Made by a program: the position numbers and the translations under genes
From: a virus
IMG/VR virus record: IMGVR_UViG_3300042923_000762
Coordinates: 1 to 63,480 of that record
Direction: 5' to 3' (one strand)
DNA length: 63,480 bases
The notes under the pieces: model-generated
What the model was told of the DNA's origin: nothing
The model's input: the letters and a program-made list of their open reading frames with translations, nothing else
Database searches by the model: none
Shown: positions 15,251 to 24,438 of the stretch, one piece after another
Layout of the letters: each line of letters begins with the position of its first letter
Numbering within the stretch: the first letter of the stretch is position 1

Positions 15251-18200
15251 TTATAACCCCTTTCTTGTATTTTCCTGCGTTTCGATTATTTGCATCTTCT
15301 TATTTAATTCTTTTAATCCTCTTTCATCGGCTACCAAGGTACCCACATACAGAGGGCGTAAATCACTATTCTTGGTTGCATTCATAGAAGCCACGATAGG
15401 AGCTAAGGTGGAAGCTAACTCCCCTGAAATAGCTTCAACGAACGGGCGCATCGCACTTGGATTCTGTAAAGGAATAACAGCTTCTGCCTTGTTGCCCTCT
15501 GCAAATCTGGCCCAATGCTCTCTATTGAATATACCACCCAAAGCATGTCCTTTTGGCTTAGATGCACTACCTGCTGATGATGTAGTTGTTGTTTTAGTCG
15601 TGGTTGTAGGCGTATCATATTTAGAGGTGTCCGTGGAATCTGCACTACTCTTTAAACTTAAGAAGTCCTTAATCTTACTGATACCGGAATCCAACCACCC
15701 AAAGAGTTTATTAAATACATTATCCCACAGATTACCTATCCAGCCAGTAAAGACACTATAAATATTGCCTATTCCTTCTTTAACGGAATCGTACATGTCT
15801 GTGATGCTAGTCTTGATGTTATTATACATGTCCCCGAAGAAAGATTTAACACTGTCAAAAGCTGCACTGACATTTGTCTTGATGGCTTCATAAATATCAC
15901 CAAAAAGTAATACTACATAATCATAGGCATTCTTAACCCATGTACTGATTGAAGTATAAATGCCTGCGAAGAATTGCTCAATACTATCTTTTAATTGAGT
16001 GACAGTTCCAATTACGGCATCCTTCATATCAGAGAACCAAGTTCCTAAAGCATCCATCAGAGGCTTTACAATGCTCGTTATCTTATCCTTCAGTTTCTGG
16101 AATTTATCTTCTAACCAATCCTTCCAATTATTGACGACTGTTTTAATTACTTCTACCGCGTCCTTAATCTTCTTCGATATAGCATCCCATATATCCGTGA
16201 CAAAGGTTTTAATATTCTCTAATACCTCAGAAATCTTAGTGTATATTGCGTCCCAGGTAGTACTTATGAATGTACTAATGCTTTCCATAATACCTGAAAT
16301 TTTTCCATAAATCCAATCCCAGGCTATTTGAATGAGCATCATAATAATATCTAGTACACCTTTTATAACTTCCCAAATCTCGCCCCATACAGTAGAGATC
16401 GCATCAAATATATCTTTCAATACAATACCAACCGCCTTGAAGATGTCGGTAAACACAGCGGACACTGCATCATAGATACCCTCAAATATTTCTATTATAG
16501 GGGCAAAGAAAGTAGCCAGCGCTGCGAGTAAAGCCACTAAAATAGTACCAATCAAAGTACCTATATTGGTAATTACTGTGTCAATCCAAGTAGTTATACC
16601 TGTCCACAATGATGCTAGCCCTTCTGTAATACTGGTCCATAGATCTGTGAAGAAGGTGCCTATGGATGTAAAGAAACTAGTAAAGAAGTCACCCACAGCT
16701 GAAACCGCATTAGTAAAGAAGGTAGAAATGCTATCCCATAGGTTAGTAAAAAATGTAGCTATTGCTGTGCCTATATTGCCAAAGAATGTAACTATTGCGT
16801 CCCAGTTAGTTACGATTAAGCCAGATATAGCTCCTACAGCGACGCCAATTAAAGCACCTACTCCAGCTCCAATGGGACCTCCCAAAGCACCGATAGCAGC
16901 TCCTATAGCCGCTCCTCCGGCAAGTCCCCCCGACCCCCCTAGTATAGCTCCTTTTAATCCGTTAGATAGCTTATCCCAGAAAGTACCTACTATGTCACCT
17001 ACCAAAGCCCCAATGCCGGTACCAATTAAGGGATTACCAACGAATGCTCCTAAGATACCTCCGATGACAGCCCCTATACCTACGCCTGCAGCTGCGGTCT
17101 TCCATTCTTTGACTGTTTCGTCCCAGAATAGACCAACGATGCCTGCCGACAGTAAACCAATACCTCCACCGATTAATGCTCCAGCAGGACCCCCGAGGAG
17201 CGCGCCTATAACACCTCCTATAGCTAAACCAATAGTGGATCCTATTGTAGCGTCTGAAGCATCACCGACACCAAAGGCTTCGGCTAAACCTGCCCATAGG
17301 AAATGAGACAGTCCAGCTGCAAGTGAACCCACGGCCGCACCAATGAGTGCTCCGGGCACGCCGCCAAGTACCCCTCCGATCGCTGCTCCTATACCTAAGC
17401 CTACAGCCGAAGCATATGAAGCTTGACCAGCATCACCAACACCAAACAAATCTACCAGTTTAGACCAAAGAAGCGTTTGTAATCCAATGGCTAATGCACC
17501 TACAGCTGCTCCAATGACTTTACCTACTGGGCCTCCTAGGATTCCTCCTATGACGCCACCAATAGCGGCTCCTATTGCAACTGCGGCAGCCTGATCAGGA
17601 TCGACTCCAAAGGCTTTACACAGTTCAGGCCAAAACATTGCTACTAAAGCGGCACATAAACCTATCCAAGGATTACCAATAAGTAATCCAGTAAGAAGTC
17701 CAGCGATGATAGCTGCCAGACCGGAATTTTTAATACGGGTCTTGACCCCTTCAATCCAAGCATCCCAAGCTGTATTCCAACCATCAAAAGAAAAATCAAA
17801 ACCAGATAAATCTAATCCAGCTGCGGCATCCGTCAGTCCATTAATTTGATCCGTTAATGCATCTAGGTTAAGACCTCCTAAACTACTAAGAGCTTCCGCA
17901 TCACTGGAAGTATCCTTTGTGGTATAAACTTCATCGAAAGATTGATTAAATGATTTCTTTGATTTCTTACCGGCTTCCTCTGCCGCTTTTCCTATATCAG
18001 CGAAACCTGCTTGTGTATCCTTCAATGATTTATTGTATTGATCAACACTTGAAGATGCTCCTGATGAAGGCTGTAATATCTTAGTTACATCAACATTAAC
18101 CAAACTTGCTAGTTGAGCAAATTTAGCTCGTATTGTATCTACTAAACTAATGACTGCTTGTTTAGCTTTACCACTAGCAATTACTAATCCCATAACTACC

Positions 18201-19933
18201 AGGATGATTGCTGCAATCACTAAATTCACTTTAGATGCTAATGCCCACACACCTAATATCTTAATAGCTTTAGCTAAAGCTATAACAGATTGAGCTACCA
18301 TACTACATATGGTACCTAAACCCGTTATCTTCCAGAACCACATAAGTAATCCGCCAACTGAACGGGCAATAAATAATCCCACGAAGGCGGAAACTAATGT
18401 CCTTATTGCAGGCACATTAAGTACAGACCAATGAAGTAATTTAGTTAATGCATTTATTGTTGCTACTAATCCAGGTAGTATTCCGTTTAGACCCGAGGAG
18501 GCAAACTTAAGAAATTCACCCGTCAAGGCTTTAACTGTATATTTTATGTGTGTAAGGCTTTCTTTCAGAGCAGCTATAGTACCAATGGTACGCCTTAAGC
18601 CGTCTTCTAATTCATCTGGGATGAGGGCTTCAAATATTCCACCAGGCCCGTATTGCCTAGCTATCTGTGCTAAGGTCTTTAATGCATCAGCTAAATCAAC
18701 TACTTTATCCCTGATATACTCATAAGGAGTTTTAGCTAATATCTGTGACAATACGTAGAAGGCATCTGTTGCTGATTGTGCTGCCCCCTTTAATGTGGTT
18801 GTCATTTCTAATGCAGCTCCGCCATATCTCTTTTCAAGACCAGCTAAAATAGCCATAACAGCTTTTGTAGAATCAACAGACTCTTCACCAATGTGAGAAA
18901 TTTGTTCCGCTGTCAAGCCTAACTCTTCTTGTAATATGTCGTAAATAGGTACATTAGAGTTAATTAACTGTCTAACTTCCTGCATCTTAACTGTTCCTGA
19001 TTGAAGCATCTGCCCTATAGCCAACGTAATGTTGTCTATCTTTTCGGTCATTTCTCCACCAGCAACGGCGGCAGTGTCAGCTAAGACACGTAATACAGAG
19101 ATTGTGCTTTCTGCTTGAAATCCCATGTTCATTAACATTCTGGCTGCATTACTAGCCGACTCAGTTGTCATAGGGGACTCAACAGCGAAATCTTGTAATG
19201 CCTGTAAGAATCCACTACCGGCTTTATCACTTCCTAATAGATACTTGAATGCAATTTGGGATTGCTCCATGTTTTGCATAAAATCGGAAGATCCTGCAAC
19301 AAGATTTTGCATAACATTTAAAAGACGATAGAAGCTCTGAGAGATTACAATACCACTTATAATCCTCTTTAAGTCTTTCGCATAACTATTAGCTGCACTA
19401 AGATTGGATGTTATTTTGTAAATACTGTTTGCGGCTTTATTTGCGGAAGATTGTGTTCCTTTGGTACTATTATTTAATCCACCCATACTACCGGATGCAT
19501 TACGAATTCCTTGACCTAACTTTCGAATATTAGTTACAGCCCTGTTAATACCCGTTGCTGTATTGTTGGCATTTGTGCTAGTTTTCTGTAGTTGTTGATT
19601 GGTCTGCGATGCTGAATTAGTAGCTGCTGTAAATTGCCCGGCTAAGGCGGAAGTTGAATTTACCACTGTTGTGAATTGGGCTAATTGGGTATTCAAATTC
19701 TTCATTGTAGCACTGAAGTTAGAGGCATTAGCTTGTAACTTTCGTATTGCTGTAGTTAATTGCCTAACTTCTGTCGTCATAGTAGAAAAGCCTTGGGAAC
19801 TTACATTTCCCAAGGCATTCTTTAACTGCGTGCTAAATTCTTTAACCGAACCTACAGCATCCTTCATTCCTTTTGAAAACTGAGCATAATTCAATGACAA
19901 TCTTGCTTGTAGGGTTCCTACTTCTGTTGCCAT
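15251..19933 (-). CDS. Tail tape measure protein, 1560 aa
   Basis: Start at 19933 (MATEVGTLQARLSLNY) follows GGGAGTGATTTTG. Residues 1-170 are Asn/Thr-rich helical repeats; 185-400 match the tape-measure N-terminal domain (PMTTESASNAARMLMNMGF, then SNVPIYDILQEELG). Hydrophobic segments near 500-620 and a block of about six glycine-zipper repeats at about 745-1065 (IGAAIGGVIGG-type, DNA about 16.8-17.7 kb) are probably membrane-active. Then come amphipathic repeats (TWDAIYTKISEVLENIKTF) and a GHALGGIFNREHWARFAEG tail, a shape typical of tape measures. At about 0.15 nm per residue it implies a tail near 230 nm. It is the longest gene in the genome. Confidence 0.95.
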   Translation of the reverse strand: MATEVGTLQARLSLNYAQFSKGMKDAVGSVKEFSTQLKNALGNVSSQGFSTMTTEVRQLTTAIRKLQANASNFSATMKNLNTQLAQFTTVVNSTSALAGQFTAATNSASQTNQQLQKTSTNANNTATGINRAVTNIRKLGQGIRNASGSMGGLNNSTKGTQSSANKAANSIYKITSNLSAANSYAKDLKRIISGIVISQSFYRLLNVMQNLVAGSSDFMQNMEQSQIAFKYLLGSDKAGSGFLQALQDFAVESPMTTESASNAARMLMNMGFQAESTISVLRVLADTAAVAGGEMTEKIDNITLAIGQMLQSGTVKMQEVRQLINSNVPIYDILQEELGLTAEQISHIGEESVDSTKAVMAILAGLEKRYGGAALEMTTTLKGAAQSATDAFYVLSQILAKTPYEYIRDKVVDLADALKTLAQIARQYGPGGIFEALIPDELEDGLRRTIGTIAALKESLTHIKYTVKALTGEFLKFASSGLNGILPGLVATINALTKLLHWSVLNVPAIRTLVSAFVGLFIARSVGGLLMWFWKITGLGTICSMVAQSVIALAKAIKILGVWALASKVNLVIAAIILVVMGLVIASGKAKQAVISLVDTIRAKFAQLASLVNVDVTKILQPSSGASSSVDQYNKSLKDTQAGFADIGKAAEEAGKKSKKSFNQSFDEVYTTKDTSSDAEALSSLGGLNLDALTDQINGLTDAAAGLDLSGFDFSFDGWNTAWDAWIEGVKTRIKNSGLAAIIAGLLTGLLIGNPWIGLCAALVAMFWPELCKAFGVDPDQAAAVAIGAAIGGVIGGILGGPVGKVIGAAVGALAIGLQTLLWSKLVDLFGVGDAGQASYASAVGLGIGAAIGGVLGGVPGALIGAAVGSLAAGLSHFLWAGLAEAFGVGDASDATIGSTIGLAIGGVIGALLGGPAGALIGGGIGLLSAGIVGLFWDETVKEWKTAAAGVGIGAVIGGILGAFVGNPLIGTGIGALVGDIVGTFWDKLSNGLKGAILGGSGGLAGGAAIGAAIGALGGPIGAGVGALIGVAVGAISGLIVTNWDAIVTFFGNIGTAIATFFTNLWDSISTFFTNAVSAVGDFFTSFFTSIGTFFTDLWTSITEGLASLWTGITTWIDTVITNIGTLIGTILVALLAALATFFAPIIEIFEGIYDAVSAVFTDIFKAVGIVLKDIFDAISTVWGEIWEVIKGVLDIIMMLIQIAWDWIYGKISGIMESISTFISTTWDAIYTKISEVLENIKTFVTDIWDAISKKIKDAVEVIKTVVNNWKDWLEDKFQKLKDKITSIVKPLMDALGTWFSDMKDAVIGTVTQLKDSIEQFFAGIYTSISTWVKNAYDYVVLLFGDIYEAIKTNVSAAFDSVKSFFGDMYNNIKTSITDMYDSVKEGIGNIYSVFTGWIGNLWDNVFNKLFGWLDSGISKIKDFLSLKSSADSTDTSKYDTPTTTTKTTTTSSAGSASKPKGHALGGIFNREHWARFAEGNKAEAVIPLQNPSAMRPFVEAISGELASTLAPIVASMNATKNSDLRPLYVGTLVADERGLKELNKKMQIIETQENTRKGL

Positions 19934-19949
19934 CAAAATCACTCCCTTC

Positions 19950-20701
19950 TTATAGAATTTGGTCGATGTAAGAATCTGGTGAACCTACACCCTCTCCTGA
20001 AGAGGCGGATGTCGATTTTGCATTTCTTGTTCCTTTACCTGGACTATTTAAATCCACATGTACTTTACACAATGCATTAAATTTACGGGGGGTAATCTTC
20101 CAAAACATTGCAGGCGACATTTTTAATATTACTGTTGCTACGTAATAATATAAAGGCCAATCCCATGTCTTAGAAGGGATTACGGGTTTGGGCTGTTATC
20201 GCCCCCATCGGAAGGATTCACTACATTGTTAGCTTCGATAGCGGATTCATTCATTCTCTGGACCATTGCCTCATTGTCTTTTTCATTCGGCATTGATCCA
20301 TTCATAGAAGCCTGTAACTTCTTAACTACTTCAGGTAAATTAAGAGCAGTTAGCCAATGCCCTACAGTATACTTTGACAAAGTGTATCTAGTGGGCTCTC
20401 CAGTGATGGGATCTAACTCAACCTCATCATGTATTAAGCCTAACCATAAAACAGTTTTAATATCATTCATTGATCCACTAGATAATCTCGTTTGTGCTTC
20501 TTCCATGTTTCCGAAGAGATTTTCCATTTCTGCGAAAGCATTTAAGTCGAATCTAATATATCTGGATCTTCCCCCAAATTCACCAATATAAAAAGAACCC
20601 GGTTCTGTTCTAACATCACCCAAATTAGACACAGGAGTAACAGGGGCCGTAGTAGCCCCTGCTCCTGAGGTCTGCATAGGTACAACGTTGTTTGTTGTCA
20701 T
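19950..20701 (-). CDS. Tail assembly chaperone fusion product made by -1 frameshift
   Basis: If ribosomes slip -1 at the heptamer C CCA AAC (20192-20186) they avoid the stop at 20180 and read 79 more codons to 19950. The extension reads PKPVIPSKTWDWPLYYY and then SPAMFWKITPRKFNAL, a pattern typical of the T part of gpGT chaperones (FW-LTPREF). No independent start with a ribosome binding site exists for this segment. The product keeps the G part and adds a tape-measure-binding T part, as in lambda gpGT. The frame relation and the slippery sequence are read directly; use of the site is inference. Confidence 0.8.
20180..20701 (-). CDS. Tail assembly chaperone (gpG-like), 173 aa
   Basis: Lies between the major tail protein and the tape measure, the standard place of gpG. 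The N-terminus is Thr/Pro/Val-rich and unstructured (MTTNNVVPMQTSGAGATTAP). Then come RYIRFDLNAFAEMENLFGN and a helical body with a DEVELDPITGEPTRYTLSK loop. The C-terminus is acidic and Asn-rich and ends two codons after the slippery heptamer. It coats the tape measure protein during tube assembly and is not part of the virion. The major product is this unshifted form. Confidence 0.85.
   Translation of the reverse strand: MTTNNVVPMQTSGAGATTAPVTPVSNLGDVRTEPGSFYIGEFGGRSRYIRFDLNAFAEMENLFGNMEEAQTRLSSGSMNDIKTVLWLGLIHDEVELDPITGEPTRYTLSKYTVGHWLTALNLPEVVKKLQASMNGSMPNEKDNEAMVQRMNESAIEANNVVNPSDGGDNSPNP
20186..20192 (-). promoter_or_regulatory. Programmed -1 frameshift site CCCAAAC
   Basis: In the chaperone frame the heptamer reads C CCA AAC, a perfect X XXY YYZ slippery site, two codons before the stop (AAC CCG TAA). 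A -1 slip gives CCC AAA CCC GTA ATC and opens a 79-codon extension with a gpT-like sequence. The previous -1 stop lies only four bases upstream of the heptamer, so the shift must happen here. Confidence 0.8.
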
Positions 20702-20729
20702 AATACATTCCTCCTCAATTAAAGATTAA

Positions 20730-21548
20730 TTACGCGGTAACAGTGACGGTACATGTGCCCGTCTTAGCTCCATCAAGTGAAGTAACAGTGATGGTAGCTG
20801 TACCTGCAGCTTTAGCTGTAATAACACCGTTAGCATCAACGGAAGCTTTTGTAGCATCGCTGGAGGTAAAAGTAACATGCTGATTTGTAGAATTCGTAGG
20901 AATTACTACATAACCTAACACATAAGCTGGATTAGAAGCTACGGACAAGGATAATGTTGCGGGTGCAACAGTTATACTTGCAACAGGTACAGAAGCACCA
21001 ACCATAGGTCCGTTGAACCAGTTAGTGATAGCGGTAGTAGATCCAGGAATATCCTGATCAGCTTGGCGCTTCCACTCATCATCAGAATCTCTTCTTACGA
21101 ATGCTCCCTTAATCGTAGGTGTCTTAAATTCGATTGAATCCGCTTTTGTAGCGAAATCATCTTCAGGTACAGTAAATTTACCTTTAGCTAACCACACATA
21201 ACGGTAGCTGCCATTGGATTTTAATGTTCTAAATCCGATTGCTAACCACGGCGCTACATCTGTAGCCTTAGACTTCAAGATACCTCCTGCAAGTGAAGCT
21301 CCTAAAAGAACTGACTGTGCATCTAAAGGAATATCTGCAAGATTCAATTCTAAGGAAATTTCACCTAAGGTTGCTGCAACATCTCCCGGGCCATCATCTG
21401 TGAACAGTGTAGCGGAAGAGGTATTAGGATTAACTGCGGCTGAAATAGCACCAGCCAATCTAACCGGAGCACCATATGTAGGAGTACCCCCTACCGGGTC
21501 GGTAAGTAATAAGGCGTAATAGACGTCTCTTAAACCAATTGTAGCCAT
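20730..21548 (-). CDS. Major tail tube protein with C-terminal Ig-like (Big_2) domain
   Basis: A 272-residue tail tube protein. Residues 1-185 form the tube fold (MATIGLRDVYYALLLTDP start, then AISAAVNPNTSSATLFTDDG and TPTIKGAFVRR). Residues about 190-272 are a bacterial Ig-like group 2 domain: VAPATLSLSV, TFTSSDATKASVDANGVITA and GTATITVTSLDGAKTGT. Such domains decorate the outside of the tail and bind carbohydrates weakly. It is followed by the chaperone gene as expected. The start has AAGGAGAACAAAAC. Confidence 0.9.
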   Translation of the reverse strand: MATIGLRDVYYALLLTDPVGGTPTYGAPVRLAGAISAAVNPNTSSATLFTDDGPGDVAATLGEISLELNLADIPLDAQSVLLGASLAGGILKSKATDVAPWLAIGFRTLKSNGSYRYVWLAKGKFTVPEDDFATKADSIEFKTPTIKGAFVRRDSDDEWKRQADQDIPGSTTAITNWFNGPMVGASVPVASITVAPATLSLSVASNPAYVLGYVVIPTNSTNQHVTFTSSDATKASVDANGVITAKAAGTATITVTSLDGAKTGTCTVTVTA

Positions 21549-21563
21549 GTTTTGTTCTCCTTC

Positions 21564-21977
21564 CTAAAAATTAGTTGTGATTGGTAATGACAAAGAATAG
21601 AGAACTCTACCCCTCTCATCATCATCTAGTTTCACTGGGCCTTTTCTTATGTCGAAAATAACCCAACAAGAACTACTCAAATCTTCAATTAGCTCAGGCC
21701 TATTCTTTAAAAAATTAAAGATTTTTTCAGCCTGAATTATGCACTGTTCATGATTAGCGTTTCTGATTATAAACTGAATTCTTCTTACCCCAGCTGTTTT
21801 ATTAACTAGTGTAGGTAAATTGCTTTCATACTCCCTAACCATAACAATATTATCTGGATCATCTGGTAAGTGCATTAAATAAGTTTTCTCCCTATCGACA
21901 TCAGCGTCTTGTACTTCAGGAGGTATAATATTAGCTGCACTGAGAAAAGTGACTAGGATCCTTAAAAATTCTAACAT
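21564..21977 (-). CDS. Tail terminator / minor capsid-like protein, 137 aa
   Basis: Begins MLEFLRILVTFLSAANIIPP. The order connector, head closure, gp10-like, this gene, tail tube matches siphophages where this position encodes the tail terminator. The body shows HLPDDPDNIVMVREYESNLP, an Ile-rich strand, NANHEQCIIQAEKIFNFLKN and a final strand RVLYSLSLPITTNF, in line with minor capsid or tail completion proteins of Firmicute phages. It would close the top of the tail tube and join it to the head. Confidence 0.75.
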   Translation of the reverse strand: MLEFLRILVTFLSAANIIPPEVQDADVDREKTYLMHLPDDPDNIVMVREYESNLPTLVNKTAGVRRIQFIIRNANHEQCIIQAEKIFNFLKNRPELIEDLSSSCWVIFDIRKGPVKLDDDERGRVLYSLSLPITTNF

Positions 21978-21986
21978 ATTACCTCC

Positions 21987-22403
21987 TTACATAGCACCCC
22001 GAATTTTATCTACAAGAATAGACTTAAATATTTCCGTATGAGCCATAGTAGCTTTTTCAAGCCACTTATCACCTTCTGGATTACTCCTTGAAGGTCTTTC
22101 ATGCCTGTCTACTGCATATGATGAAGTAGGAACACCCGTAGCGGGATTCATGGAGCTATCACCATAATTAATGATTGCATTGAACTGGTCATTTTCCATT
22201 AGGTCCTTCATGTAAGTTATTTTACCCGAAGCTTTAAGAGCTCCTGTTATTGTAGGGGTATTAGCTTGGGCTACTTCAAATACCTTTTCGGCAACCTCCA
22301 TAACACCCGTAATACCAGCAACTTCCATATTCTTTCGTGTGACGCTTAGGTTATGCGTCACTTGATTGATAGATGCCCCTGTGAGACCAATCTCAATTTT
22401 CAT
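21987..22403 (-). CDS. HK97 gp10-like head-tail joining protein, 138 aa
   Basis: The sequence has the HK97 gp10 family plan: an N-terminal beta-rich part, a helix with VMEVAEKVFEVAQANTPTITGALKAS, then INYGDSSMN and AVDRHERPSRSNPEGDKWLEKA, ending in a basic helix. The TPxxTGxLxxS pattern followed by a Y-x-x-H/E-x-G-type segment is typical of that family. It lies between the head closure gene and the tail terminator gene, overlapping the former by 4 bases. It helps dock the tail. Confidence 0.85.
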   Translation of the reverse strand: MKIEIGLTGASINQVTHNLSVTRKNMEVAGITGVMEVAEKVFEVAQANTPTITGALKASGKITYMKDLMENDQFNAIINYGDSSMNPATGVPTSSYAVDRHERPSRSNPEGDKWLEKATMAHTEIFKSILVDKIRGAM

Positions 22404-22726
22404 GGTAGGTATAATACCCCAAGAACTGCCTTACCTAGGGGACCGAAAAATACCTCACGTCTTATGATTCGTCTTTTACTAACGTTATCATATGTTATGG
22501 TATCAGCTGCAGTTATTTGCTGCGCCTGTTCTCCTAAAAGATAAAGCTGTACACTGGAGGTTTCCTCCTTCCCAAGAGAATTAATTACAACTTTTAATTC
22601 CTCTTTTTTATAACACTTAAAAGGTATTTCCGTTGTAGAAGTGGCATCCCCTAAACTATTAGAACCACCAGGTTTAATGGCTTTCCCCGCGAAATGAAAC
22701 ATTCTATCAATTACTCTTTGATCCAA
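22400..22726 (-). CDS. Head closure-like protein, about 108 aa
   Basis: The frame is open from 22762, but the best start is the TTG at 22726, which follows GGAAGGTGAG just after the upstream stop (LDQRVIDRMFHFAGKAIKPG). The body is beta-rich with ELKVVINSLGKEETSSVQLYL and ends in a strand PLGKAVLGVLYLP. Its place after the connector and before the gp10-like gene fits head closure proteins. The match to a specific family is weak. It overlaps the next gene by four bases (ATGA). Confidence 0.65.
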   Translation of the reverse strand: MDQRVIDRMFHFAGKAIKPGGSNSLGDATSTTEIPFKCYKKEELKVVINSLGKEETSSVQLYLLGEQAQQITAADTITYDNVSKRRIIRREVFFGPLGKAVLGVLYLP

Positions 22727-22727
22727 G

Positions 22728-23117
22728 CTACTCACCTTCCGTTCTAATACAACAATTAACACTCATCATGTCATAGTTAAATATGGGGGCTGTCATGGGG
22801 GCTTCTGCTATAGGACTATGCATACCCATCACTTGTACCTTTAAATCACTACGAATTTTATGTAATTGCTCTAATCTTGAACTCTGGCTCTCACTATAGG
22901 GACCTAAAGTAAAATCAGGTAAAGTGCTAAATTTATTGATTATGACATCAATACAATCAACACATGTGGCCGGGACATTATTCTGATGTAAAGAGAGGAA
23001 ATAATCTATCTCCTCATCAAGTACAGATTGATCAGTTTGAACCGTATCACCAATACGTAAACGAACCTGATCTTTGGGACTATCGGCTAAATTGGTTATA
23101 CTATATGACCAAGCCAT
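22728..23117 (-). CDS. Head-tail connector (adaptor) protein, 129 aa
   Basis: Begins MAWSYSITNLADSPKDQVRLRIGDTV, a start typical of phage connector proteins of the gp6-like/ DUF6148 group with a helical body (DEEIDYFLSLHQNN, then CVDCIDVIINKFST). It continues with YSESQSSRLEQLHKIRSDL, a helix that packs below the portal. Four cysteines occur. It lies after the capsid gene and the 96-residue gene. It would form the adaptor ring under the portal. Confidence 0.75.
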   Translation of the reverse strand: MAWSYSITNLADSPKDQVRLRIGDTVQTDQSVLDEEIDYFLSLHQNNVPATCVDCIDVIINKFSTLPDFTLGPYSESQSSRLEQLHKIRSDLKVQVMGMHSPIAEAPMTAPIFNYDMMSVNCCIRTEGE

Positions 23118-23129
23118 ATTAGCACCCCC

Positions 23130-23420
23130 TTACGCTTGTTCTTTGTTTGTGGTTAAGGGCTTAACCGTTGACGTACCATTGAGTGGCTTAGGCGAAGCTA
23201 CTTTCGTTTCGCTTACAGTGCCCGGAGAAGTTGGAGTCTTAACAGGCGATGTACCTGAAATAGTCTTTGCTACTTCAGGTACTTCCTTTGTCCCTATTCT
23301 ACTCGGGTATAATACCCGAAACCTTTCCTTTTCAGTAAAGGTTTCAGGTAATAACTCACCCTCTAAATACATCTTACCTTTGTATTTAACAGATTGTCTT
23401 TCGACGAAGTATCTTAACAT
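23130..23420 (-). CDS. Hypothetical virion protein with Pro/Thr/Lys-rich tail, 96 aa
   Basis: Coupled to the capsid gene (shared base at 23420). The first 50 residues form a small domain (MLRYFVERQSVKYKGKMYLEGELLPETF, SH3-like length), and the rest is low-complexity (KTPTSPGTVSETKVASPKPL). Small proteins like this after the capsid gene often sit on or inside the head. No family is clear. Its start is supported by ATTAAG/ATG overlap rather than by a strong site. Confidence 0.65.
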   Translation of the reverse strand: MLRYFVERQSVKYKGKMYLEGELLPETFTEKERFRVLYPSRIGTKEVPEVAKTISGTSPVKTPTSPGTVSETKVASPKPLNGTSTVKPLTTNKEQA

Positions 23421-24403
23421 TAAGCAGCAGATACAGCACCGGAAATGAATGCTCCGAGATCAGCTGCAACAACTTTCATGTCGTAAGCTAATTCGCATTC
23501 AATTCTCTCAGTACCGATACCAAGTGCAGGCATTGCGAATCTGTTGATTCTTCCGCCTAAAGCATTTGCGCCCATTAAGCCCTTCCAAACAAAGGTATAA
23601 CCTGCTGAAGCTGTCTTTAACTTAGGTGCCGGTGGAGCATAAGTTAAAAGTGCATTGTTGCCAAGGATGAATTTCATGTCAGCTGCCTGACCCTTAGCTG
23701 CAACGTTCTGGATAGCGTTAGCTACCAAGATTCTCTCAACGTCGAACAAAGTTGCTAACAGATCAAGAGTGATAACGCCCTTCTGTGTGAACTTAATTCT
23801 GTCGAGGATGTCCGGATGCTGACGAAGAGCATCGTAAACACGTCTACCGATAGTAAGAGTGTTAGGTCTCTTGCCTGTTAACTGGGACATATTGGTTGCC
23901 ATATCCGCGATATCCTTGATAGGATCGGAAGTGGAATAATTATCCCAGAATACAGGATGACCAGCGGATGCTGTGGAAGCACCGGAAAGATCCTGAGCCC
24001 ATACACCAGCCTTGAAATACTTGTTAGCCCAGTTGTTCTCTTTGTTGAGCTTGATCTTATCAACAACGAAATCAACAGCATCTTCATCCGGGGTAAGCGG
24101 ATCGTCAGAATTGACACGATCTTCTTCAAACACATCTTTATGGTACGCGTACTTCTTACAGAAGTATGTAGGTGTGTTATCTACGTCGTAGTCGCCGCCA
24201 GCGGATTCAGTTCCAAGTGCACGCTCTTTAGCGTCGTCACGGAACCAATCCTCTTTTTCATACATGAAGTATCTGTCTGACTGTTTCATAACCCCTACCT
24301 GAGGGAATACTTGATCCGCAATAAAGTTTGACGGATCCTGCATGTACTTGACACTCATTTGGGTGAGCGCCTTATCAATATGCTGATCTGCTCTGTTAGC
24401 CAT
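23420..24403 (-). CDS. Major capsid protein (HK97 fold, Mu/E-type family)
   Basis: A 327-residue capsid protein. Family-like features are MANRADQHIDKALTQMSVKYM at the N-terminus, PSNFIADQVFPQVGVMKQSDRYFMY, then DDPLTPDEDAVDFVVDKIKLNKE (spine-helix region), IGRRVYDALRQHPDILDRIKFT and FILGNNALLTYAPP with a final YDMKVVAADLGAFIS. These resemble capsid proteins of the lambda gpE/Mu-type group in Firmicute phages. It follows the protease/scaffold and decoration genes. The codon use is notably rich in preferred codons compared with neighbours. Confidence 0.92.
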   Translation of the reverse strand: MANRADQHIDKALTQMSVKYMQDPSNFIADQVFPQVGVMKQSDRYFMYEKEDWFRDDAKERALGTESAGGDYDVDNTPTYFCKKYAYHKDVFEEDRVNSDDPLTPDEDAVDFVVDKIKLNKENNWANKYFKAGVWAQDLSGASTASAGHPVFWDNYSTSDPIKDIADMATNMSQLTGKRPNTLTIGRRVYDALRQHPDILDRIKFTQKGVITLDLLATLFDVERILVANAIQNVAAKGQAADMKFILGNNALLTYAPPAPKLKTASAGYTFVWKGLMGANALGGRINRFAMPALGIGTERIECELAYDMKVVAADLGAFISGAVSAA

Positions 24404-24438
24404 ATTACTCTGTACCTCCTAATTTTTTATAGTATTGA

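Noticed and set aside
16566-17306. Long plus-strand open frame opposite the tape measure
   Set aside because: It results from the Gly/Ala/Ile-rich repeats of the tape measure; Pro-rich nonsense composition and no ribosome binding site.
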